11,867 bases of DNA. It comes from Bacteroidales bacterium. Lineage in GTDB: Bacteria > Bacteroidota > Bacteroidia > Bacteroidales > JAFGXI01. The notes under the pieces are model-generated. The model was not told where the DNA came from. It saw only the letters and a program-made list of their open reading frames with translations, and made no database searches. Position 1 is the first letter of the stretch, and each line of letters opens with the position of its first letter. A program made the position numbers and the translations under genes. The stretch covers positions 1 to 11,867 of the forward strand of contig JALSQC010000172.1 of assembly GCA_026985625.1 (NCBI GenBank), written 5' to 3'. Shown here piece after piece: positions 6,501 to 11,867 of the stretch.

Positions 6501-7541
6501 TTAAAATAATTTAGCTTCGAACAAATTTAATTTATTAAAAATTTTATTTTTCTTTTCAATTATTAATAAGTCTATTAAGAGCATTATTAAACCTATTGCT
6601 AAGAAATACTGAAAGCGGTCTTCGTAGTCGGAATATATTTGTTTTTCGAACTCGGTTTTATCCATTTTATTTATTTTGTCGTATATTGGTTGTAAACCGG
6701 TACTGTTATTATTTGCACGTATATATATTCCGCCTCCGGCCATTGCTATTTGCGATAAATTTTGTTCGTCGAGTTTTGTAACAATAACGTTTCCGTCTTT
6801 ATCTTTTCGGTATTCGGTTTTCCCGAATTTTGTTTTAACGGGTATTGGTGCTCCTTGTGGTAGTCCCATACCTATCGTATTAACTATTATTCCTTTTTTG
6901 TTTGCTTCTTCGGCAGCTTTAATGGCATCGTCTTCGTGATTTTCTCCATCGGTAATAATAATAAGTGCTTTGTTTTTGTTGTTATTTGGCGAGTATGAGT
7001 TTTCGGCTAATTCTATTGCTTTGCCTATTGCTGTTCCTTGCACGGGAACTATTCCTGTATTTATTGTCGATAGAAACATTTTTGCCGACGAGTAGTCTGT
7101 TGTTATAGGTAGTTGTACAAAGGCATCTCCTGCAAATACTATTAATCCTATTTTATCGTCGTGTAATTTGTCTATTAAATTTGATATTGAACGTTTTGCT
7201 CGTTCTAATCTGTTTGGTTTAATGTCTTGTGCCAACATACTGTTTGATACGTCGAGAGCAATAATTACTTCGACTCCTTTTCGTTTTACTTGTTGTAATT
7301 TTGAACCTATTTGCGGGTTTGCCATTCCTATTAAAATAAATAGTAATGCAATGTTAAATATTATAAATTTAAGTTTGTATCTTGTTAGTGATACGTTTGG
7401 TGTAAGTAGTTTAATTAGATTATTATCTCCAAATTTATTTAATGCTTTTTTTCGTAGTTTTAGCACAATTATAAACCATATTATTAAAATTGGTATAATT
7501 GCTAAAGCATATATAAATATTATATTTTCGAATCTAAACAT
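6501..7541 (-). CDS. batB: BatB: membrane-anchored vWA-domain protein, 346 aa
   Basis: Two hydrophobic segments lie near the N-terminus (about 7-27 and 57-74), then a vWA domain from about 90, and a last membrane helix at about 313-330. The metal-ion-dependent adhesion site (MIDAS) is complete: D-V-S-N-S at 97-101, Thr170 in QGTAIGKAI, and Asp198 in T-D-G-E-N. The motif MLAQDIKPNRLERAK after the first MIDAS element is characteristic of BatA/BatB. The vWA part should bind a divalent metal and a partner and sit in the periplasm. It lies 11 nt after batA, with which it shares the same layout, so the two probably arose by duplication and work as a pair. Confidence 0.95.
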   Translation of the reverse strand: MFRFENIIFIYALAIIPILIIWFIIVLKLRKKALNKFGDNNLIKLLTPNVSLTRYKLKFIIFNIALLFILIGMANPQIGSKLQQVKRKGVEVIIALDVSNSMLAQDIKPNRLERAKRSISNLIDKLHDDKIGLIVFAGDAFVQLPITTDYSSAKMFLSTINTGIVPVQGTAIGKAIELAENSYSPNNNKNKALIIITDGENHEDDAIKAAEEANKKGIIVNTIGMGLPQGAPIPVKTKFGKTEYRKDKDGNVIVTKLDEQNLSQIAMAGGGIYIRANNNSTGLQPIYDKINKMDKTEFEKQIYSDYEDRFQYFLAIGLIMLLIDLLIIEKKNKIFNKLNLFEAKLF

Positions 7542-7552
7542 ATATATTTTTT

Positions 7553-8545
7553 TTATGGTAAACGACGTAATGCTGTATATTTTAAAATAAATTCTGCTAA
7601 TAATAGTATTAATGCAATTATTGCAAAACGCAAAAACAGTTCGTGTTTTTTACGAAATTCTTTAACTGCAATTTTTGTTTTTTCAAGTTTGTCTATTTTA
7701 TCATATATTTGGCTTAATGATTTATTGTTTGTTGCTCTAAAATATTCGCCTCCGGTGTTTTGTGATATTTGTTTTAATATTGGTTCGTCAATTTTAACAT
7801 CTATATTTTGGTATTGTTTTCCAAAAGGTGTTTGGAATGGATATGGTGCTTGTCCTATTGTGCCTACTCCTATTGTATATACTCTTATTCCGTAAGTTTT
7901 TGCAATTTCCGATGCTGTAATAGGGGTTATATCTCCCATATTGTTAACTCCGTCGGTTAATAGTATTATTACTTTGCTTTTGGCTTTACTGTCTTTTATT
8001 CGTGCTACTGAGGTTGCAAGTCCCATTCCTATGGCTGTTCCGTCTTCTATCATTCCGCTTTTAATATCTCGTAAAAGATTAATTAAAACGGCATGGTCGG
8101 TTGTTAGTGGGCATTGTGTAAAGCTTTCGCCTGAAAAAACAACAAGTCCTATTCTGTCGTTTGGTCGTCCTGATATAAATTTTGTAGCTACTTTTTTTGC
8201 AGCTTCTAATCGGTTTGGTTTAAAGTCTTCGGCTAACATTGAACTTGATACATCTATTGCCATAATAATATCTATGCCTTCGGTTGATATGTTTTGCCAC
8301 GAGTCGACTTGTTGTGGACGCGATAGTGCTATTATAAGGAGTAGTATTGCTAAAATTCTAAAGATAAATATTATGTGTTGTAAAAAGTATTTAAAAGATT
8401 TTGGTGTGTTTTTAAATGCGTCTAAGCTCGATACTTGCAGTGTTGGTATAGATTTTTTGTTTTTAAAAATATACCAAATAATATACGGTATTACTAAAAC
8501 CGATAAGTATAAAAATTCTTTATTTGCAAATTCAAAGTCAAACAT
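7553..8545 (-). CDS. batA: BatA: membrane-anchored vWA-domain protein, 330 aa
   Basis: An N-terminal hydrophobic segment (about 11-27) and a second at about 55-74 precede the vWA domain; one membrane helix follows at about 306-323. The MIDAS residues are intact: D-V-S-S-S at 98-102, Thr170 in EDGTAIGMGLA, and Asp198 in T-D-G-V-N-N. The family signature MLAEDFKPNRLEAAK is present. As in other Bat operons, BatA precedes BatB and is taken to be a client or partner of the MoxR ATPase encoded at the head of the operon. The start lies 2 nt after the stop of the gene before it, so translation is almost certainly coupled. Confidence 0.95.
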   Translation of the reverse strand: MFDFEFANKEFLYLSVLVIPYIIWYIFKNKKSIPTLQVSSLDAFKNTPKSFKYFLQHIIFIFRILAILLLIIALSRPQQVDSWQNISTEGIDIIMAIDVSSSMLAEDFKPNRLEAAKKVATKFISGRPNDRIGLVVFSGESFTQCPLTTDHAVLINLLRDIKSGMIEDGTAIGMGLATSVARIKDSKAKSKVIILLTDGVNNMGDITPITASEIAKTYGIRVYTIGVGTIGQAPYPFQTPFGKQYQNIDVKIDEPILKQISQNTGGEYFRATNNKSLSQIYDKIDKLEKTKIAVKEFRKKHELFLRFAIIALILLLAEFILKYTALRRLP

Positions 8546-8547
8546 AG

Positions 8548-9534
8548 TTATTCTTGTAATTGTTTTTGTTCGTTATTTTTGTTTTTGTTATTCATATTTT
8601 CTATAAGTTTTGTAGCATCAATAAAGTTATATGCGTTTTTATAGCTAGTATCGTGTTCGTTTGGTAATGGTTTATATTTTGCAAATTTTACTAAATCGGC
8701 TGTTGCAAACAGGTTGTTTAAATAGTTAATTGTATCGTTGTTTTTAATTATGGGTTTTAGTGCATTTATAATATCGTTTGATGTTTGTTCCATTGCTAAA
8801 ATTTCGTATCGGTATTCTATATATTTTCTAATTATCTCGGTTAAACGCACGTAATATTGTTTTATTTTATTTTTTTGCCATAGTTTTTCGTTTTTTAGTT
8901 TGTCTAGTTCTCGAAATGCTATTATATGAGCCGGTTCTTTTGGTTTTATAAATCTTTTTTCTACTACAGGTTTTTTCTTGTGTTTTTTTATGTAAATAAT
9001 TATTCCTATTGCTATTAATAGTATTATTATAATTGCTATTATGTATGGATAATATTCCATTAAAAATTCTTTAAATGTCATTGGAGCATCGTAAACATCT
9101 TTAATATCGGCTATTTTTTGTTTTGTTGTATCTACTTTTAGTGTTAATACTCTAAATAATAATGGATTAGTAATTGCAATTGTATCTATATTTGTATCTT
9201 TTTTTTGTGTAAAGTAAACGGGAGGTAGTGCATAATATCCGCTGTCGAACGATGTAATTTTGTATGTTTGTTTTAGTGTTATATTTTTTTTGTCGTTTTT
9301 AATTGTATCTATATTTTCTTTTTCTACTATAATAACTCCTGATGTTAGTGTGTCGGTTAAATTTGGAAATGTATATTTGGAATTTACGGGTTTTGTTAAA
9401 AATATATTATAATTTATTTGGTCGCCAATTAATATTATGTTTGTGTCTATTGTTGTTTTTACTGTAATGTCTTGAGCGTATATGTTTTTACTAATAAGTA
9501 TAAAAAATAATAATATGTAAGTTAAAATTTTCAT
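8548..9534 (-). CDS. BatX-like exported single-pass membrane protein of the Bat operon, 328 aa
   Basis: A signal peptide ends at Ala20 (N-I-Y-A-Q). Residues 21-150 form an exported strand-rich domain with the pattern IDTNIILIGDQINYNI and TYKITSFDSGYYALPPVYF, similar in style to the Ig-like domains of BatD. A membrane helix at 164-182 is followed by KKHKKKP and a cytoplasmic helical part: LWQKNKIKQYYVRLTEIIRK..., then DLVKFAKYKPLPNEHD. Genes like this sit between the DUF58 gene and batA in many Bacteroidota and are usually called hypothetical or BatD-like; 'BatX' is a label of convenience here. The exported domain might sense or bind an envelope partner and pass it to the cytosolic side. That is inference. 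The gene is 25 nt after the DUF58 gene. Confidence 0.88.
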   Translation of the reverse strand: MKILTYILLFFILISKNIYAQDITVKTTIDTNIILIGDQINYNIFLTKPVNSKYTFPNLTDTLTSGVIIVEKENIDTIKNDKKNITLKQTYKITSFDSGYYALPPVYFTQKKDTNIDTIAITNPLLFRVLTLKVDTTKQKIADIKDVYDAPMTFKEFLMEYYPYIIAIIIILLIAIGIIIYIKKHKKKPVVEKRFIKPKEPAHIIAFRELDKLKNEKLWQKNKIKQYYVRLTEIIRKYIEYRYEILAMEQTSNDIINALKPIIKNNDTINYLNNLFATADLVKFAKYKPLPNEHDTSYKNAYNFIDATKLIENMNNKNKNNEQKQLQE

Positions 9535-9559
9535 TTTTATAGCTTTTATTTTTTGTTGA

Positions 9560-10432
9560 TTATTTAGAACCTCTGCGTTTAAATAAATTTAATAATGGTT
9601 TAATATAATCTTCTCCTGTTTCTACGTTAATAATATCAACACCTGCTTTTTTTGTAATAATGTTTAAATTGTCTTCAAGATTTCTCATCCATTTTTTGTA
9701 AGTGTATCTAACATTTGAGTTTGATGTGTCTATTAAAAGTTGTTTATTTGTTTCGGGGTCAAACATATTAATAAGGCCTATGTTTGGTAGTTCTTTTTCT
9801 CTTTTGTCATAAATTCTTACTGCAATAACATCGTGTTTGTTGTTTGCTATTCTTAATGCTTGTTCAAAATCGTCATTAATAAAATCGGATATTAAAAATG
9901 CTGTTGTTCTTTTTTTTACTACATTAGTAAAATATCGTAATGCTTCGGCTATATTTGTTCCTTTGTTTTCGGGTTTATAATTAAGTAGTTCGCTAATTAT
10001 TCTAAGTATGTGTTTTTTCCCTTTTTTTGGCGGAATAAATTTTTCGATTTTGTTCGAGAATAATATTACTCCTATTTTGTCGTTGTTTTGAATTGCCGAG
10101 AACGATAATACTGCTGCTATTTCGGCAATTAAATCTTTTTTAAGTTGTTGATTTGTTCCAAAAAATTTTGAGCCGCTAACATCTACCAATAATATTACTG
10201 TAAGTTCTCGTTCTTCTTCAAAAACTTTAACATACGGGTGGTTAAATCTTGCTGTAACGTTCCAATCTATTTGTTTTATGCTATCGCCATATTGGTATTC
10301 ACGCACTTCGCTAAAAGTCATACCTTTACCTTTAAATGCACTATGGTATTCGCCGGCAAAAATATGGTTTGATAACCCTCGGGTTTTAATTTCTATTTTT
10401 CGAACTTTTTTTAGTAAGTCTATGGTTTCCAT
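9560..10432 (-). CDS. DUF58 protein with a degenerate-to-intact vWA fold, cytosolic, 290 aa
   Basis: The DUF58 signature is clear at 35-76: GKGMTFSEVREYQYGD, then IDWNVTARFNHPYVKVFEEERE. It leads into D-V-S-G-S at 84-88, the first MIDAS element of a vWA-like fold. Thr159 (NKGTNIAEAL) and Asp183 (L-I-S-D-F) are at the positions of the other MIDAS elements, so metal binding is plausible. There is no signal peptide and no membrane helix, so it should be cytosolic or bound to the inner face of the membrane. MoxR and DUF58 genes are neighbours in very many bacteria, and the vWA protein is thought to be the adaptor of the ATPase. Length is normal for the short form of the family. It starts 11 nt after the small gene upstream. 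Confidence 0.94.
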   Translation of the reverse strand: METIDLLKKVRKIEIKTRGLSNHIFAGEYHSAFKGKGMTFSEVREYQYGDSIKQIDWNVTARFNHPYVKVFEEERELTVILLVDVSGSKFFGTNQQLKKDLIAEIAAVLSFSAIQNNDKIGVILFSNKIEKFIPPKKGKKHILRIISELLNYKPENKGTNIAEALRYFTNVVKKRTTAFLISDFINDDFEQALRIANNKHDVIAVRIYDKREKELPNIGLINMFDPETNKQLLIDTSNSNVRYTYKKWMRNLEDNLNIITKKAGVDIINVETGEDYIKPLLNLFKRRGSK

Positions 10433-10443
10433 TAAAAATAGTA

Positions 10444-10695
10444 TTATGCAATTTTTTGCTTAATTTTTTGATTTTCAATTATAAATGCAGATATTATATC
10501 GTTATCGGCTTTTATTTTATTTTCTAAAGATTTATTTTTTTTATAGTTTAATAACTTTATGCTTGCTTTATTTTCTTTTGCAGTTGCATCTATTTCTATT
10601 TTGGCTTGGTCTGCTAATTCTTTTCCAAGATATTTTTCTATTCGTGCAGACCATTTTTCTTCGTTTCCTTTTAGTTTAAATATTAATTTACTCAT
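10444..10695 (-). CDS. Small uncharacterised protein between moxR and the DUF58 gene, 83 aa
   Basis: The product is highly charged and Lys-rich with no signal peptide, membrane helix or cysteine, so it should be a soluble cytosolic protein. It begins MSKLIFKLKGNEEKWSARIE and has a helical look in the second half (NKSLENKIKADNDIISAFII...). I recognise no family. It is likely real: the ATG is 21 nt after the moxR stop, its stop is 11 nt before the next ATG, the strand is that of the operon, and 83 codons without a stop are unlikely by chance in DNA this AT-rich. Its place between the ATPase and its presumed partner suggests an accessory subunit or regulator of that pair, which is inference. Confidence 0.75.
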   Translation of the reverse strand: MSKLIFKLKGNEEKWSARIEKYLGKELADQAKIEIDATAKENKASIKLLNYKKNKSLENKIKADNDIISAFIIENQKIKQKIA

Positions 10696-10716
10696 TTCTG
10701 TATTTATTAAAATTGT

Positions 10717-11730
10717 TTAAGGCACTTCTACAAAATTTAATATTTCGTTAATTATATCGTCCGGTGTAATATTTTCTACTTCGGCTTCGTATGTTAACCC
10801 TATACGATGTCGCATAACATCGTTGCAAACGGCTCTAACATCTTCGGGTATAACATAGCCTCTGCGTTTAATAAAAGCATATGCTTTTGCTGCCATCGAT
10901 AAATTTATTGTTGCACGTGGCGAGCCTCCAAACGATATCATATTAGAAAATTTATCTAAACCAAAATCAGCGGGATAACGCGATGCAAAAACTATATCTA
11001 CTATGTATTTTTCTATTTTTTCGTCTAAATAAACTTCTTTTACTATATCGCGAGCTCTAATAATATCTTCTTTTTTTAATATTTTATTTGCTGTAGGAAA
11101 TGTTTTTGCAATGTTTTGACGCAAAATAAGTTGTTCCTCATTTTTATTAGGATAATTAATTATAACTTTTAGCATAAATCTATCGACTTGTGCCTCGGGT
11201 AAGGGATAGGTTCCTTCTTGTTCTATAGGATTTTGTGTTGCAAGTACCAAAAAAGGTTCGTCTAATTTATATGTGTTTTCTCCTATTGTTACTTGTCGCT
11301 CTTGCATAGCCTCAAGTAATGCCGATTGAACTTTTGCGGGAGATCGGTTAATCTCGTCGGCAAGTATAAAATTAGAAAATATAGGACCTTTTTTTACCTC
11401 GAATTTTTCTTTCTTTTGACTGTAAATCATAGTTCCCAAAAGGTCGGCAGGTAGCAAATCGGGAGTAAATTGTATTCTGCTGAAATCAGCATCTACAATT
11501 GTTGCTAAAGTGTTAATAGCTAATGTTTTTGCTAAACCCGGAACTCCCTCGAGTAAGATGTGTCCATCTGATAAAAGACTTATAAGTAAACTTTCGACCA
11601 AATGTTTTTGGCCTACTATTACTTTATTCATCTCCATTGTAATTAAATCAACAAACGACGATTCTTTTTGAATTTTATCGTTTAGTTCTTTAATGTCAAT
11701 TGACGATTGTTGTGTTGTTAGATTTTCCAT
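10717..11730 (-). CDS. moxR: MoxR-family AAA+ ATPase at the head of the Bat operon, 337 aa
   Basis: All AAA+ elements of the MoxR group (AAA_3) are present: Walker A G-V-P-G-L-A-K-T at 62-69, the stretch RIQFTPDLLPADLLG (85-99), Walker B F-I-L-A-D-E at 121-126, NRSPAKVQSALLEAMQE (128-144), sensor 1 in ATQNP (164-168), and YPLPEAQVDRFM after it. The C-terminal lid contains SFGGSPRATINLSMAAKAYA. The enzyme hydrolyses ATP to remodel or insert metal into client proteins, presumably the vWA proteins encoded downstream. I place the start at the ATG at 11730 (MENLTTQQ). The same frame extends to a TTG at 11760, but that codon lies within the predicted -7 promoter box. Confidence 0.96.
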   Translation of the reverse strand: MENLTTQQSSIDIKELNDKIQKESSFVDLITMEMNKVIVGQKHLVESLLISLLSDGHILLEGVPGLAKTLAINTLATIVDADFSRIQFTPDLLPADLLGTMIYSQKKEKFEVKKGPIFSNFILADEINRSPAKVQSALLEAMQERQVTIGENTYKLDEPFLVLATQNPIEQEGTYPLPEAQVDRFMLKVIINYPNKNEEQLILRQNIAKTFPTANKILKKEDIIRARDIVKEVYLDEKIEKYIVDIVFASRYPADFGLDKFSNMISFGGSPRATINLSMAAKAYAFIKRRGYVIPEDVRAVCNDVMRHRIGLTYEAEVENITPDDIINEILNFVEVP

Positions 11731-11757
11731 GTGTAAATTATTTTTTTTCTTGCTTAG

Positions 11758-11787
11758 CAAAAGTAACTTATCATATACTTAATGAAA
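11758..11787 (-). promoter_or_regulatory. Predicted promoter of the moxR-bat operon
   Basis: On the - strand TACTTTTG (11765 to 11758) fits the Bacteroidota -7 consensus TAnnTTTG exactly. TTTC (11787 to 11784) is one base off the -33 TTTG, at a spacing of 18 nt. Transcription would start around 11750, giving a leader of about 20 nt to the ATG at 11730. No other gap on this strand has as good a box, so this probably drives all nine genes. Confidence 0.55.
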
Positions 11788-11794
11788 TTAAATT

Positions 11795-11807
11795 ATTGTT
11801 AAACAAT
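11795..11807. promoter_or_regulatory. 13-bp palindrome between the two divergent promoters (possible operator)
   Basis: ATTGTT and AACAAT flank a single A. The site lies just upstream of both predicted promoters, a place where a regulator could act on either. The arms are short and AT-rich, so a chance origin is possible. Confidence 0.3.
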
Positions 11808-11843
11808 GTTAATGGTGTTACTAAGTTTTTTTAATATAATTAT

Positions 11844-11851
11844 TAACTTTG
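11844..11851 (+). promoter_or_regulatory. Candidate divergent promoter for a gene beyond the right edge
   Basis: TAACTTTG matches TAnnTTTG and is followed by CC, as is often seen at Bacteroidota start sites. No good -33 box is found at the expected distance. No start codon follows within the remaining 16 nt, so any gene it serves lies outside the window. Confidence 0.35.
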
Positions 11852-11867
11852 CCGATATAAAAAAAAC

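Noticed and set aside
7168..8606. Longer + strand open frames (140 and 221 codons) opposite batB and batA
   Set aside because: They lie wholly or mostly over genes with intact vWA motifs, and their translations show no domain pattern. They arise from the codon bias of the - strand genes.
11731..11760. A TTG start at 11760 adding ten residues to MoxR
   Set aside because: The codon falls inside the predicted -7 promoter box and the extra residues (LSKKKNNLH) are not typical of the family. The ATG at 11730 gives a normal N-terminus.

Overview
The window is strongly AT-rich (about 25-30 % GC by eye) and looks like a chromosomal segment from the phylum Bacteroidota. Evidence: lipoproteins with short lipoboxes followed by charged residues, exported proteins whose mature ends start at Gln after ...AQ-type cleavage sites, no Shine-Dalgarno sequences in front of the genes, candidate promoters of the Bacteroidota TAnnTTTG type, and a textbook Bat (Bacteroides aerotolerance) operon. 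Genus and species cannot be told from what is visible.

Layout. Bases 1-3000 (+ strand) form an accessory region: the 3' end of an unrecognised gene, two unrelated-looking lipoproteins (264-830 and 931-1494), a small outer-membrane beta-barrel protein (1808-2506) and a third lipoprotein (2574-2999). Between them lie pieces of decayed genes: a start-plus-tail remnant at 830-928, and a fossil of the C-terminal coiled coil of a tail-fibre-type protein at 1707-1802. There is also a perfect 32-bp palindrome, a 40-nt direct repeat of a gene start, and a 24-nt repeat found at both ends of the 1.5-kb block that carries the barrel and third lipoprotein genes.

Bases 3101-11730 (- strand, transcribed right to left) are one tightly packed operon of nine genes with gaps of 2-47 nt: moxR (AAA+ ATPase), a small uncharacterised 83-aa protein, a DUF58 protein, an anchored exported protein ('BatX' here), batA, batB, batC, batD and batE. 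The cytosolic MoxR ATPase is expected to act on the von Willebrand A (vWA) proteins (DUF58, BatA, BatB). BatA and BatB are membrane-anchored, and the exported TPR and Ig-like proteins (BatC, BatD, BatE, BatX) face the periplasm, so the set probably forms one envelope complex. It was linked to aerotolerance and stress resistance in Bacteroides and Leptospira; its molecular function is still unsettled.

Bases 11731-11867 are a probable divergent promoter region with one TAnnTTTG box facing each way and a 13-bp palindrome between them.

The Bat core is a known system. The parts least explained by known biology are the 83-aa protein between moxR and DUF58, a helical cytoplasmic module that BatX and BatD appear to share, and the recombination debris in the accessory half.
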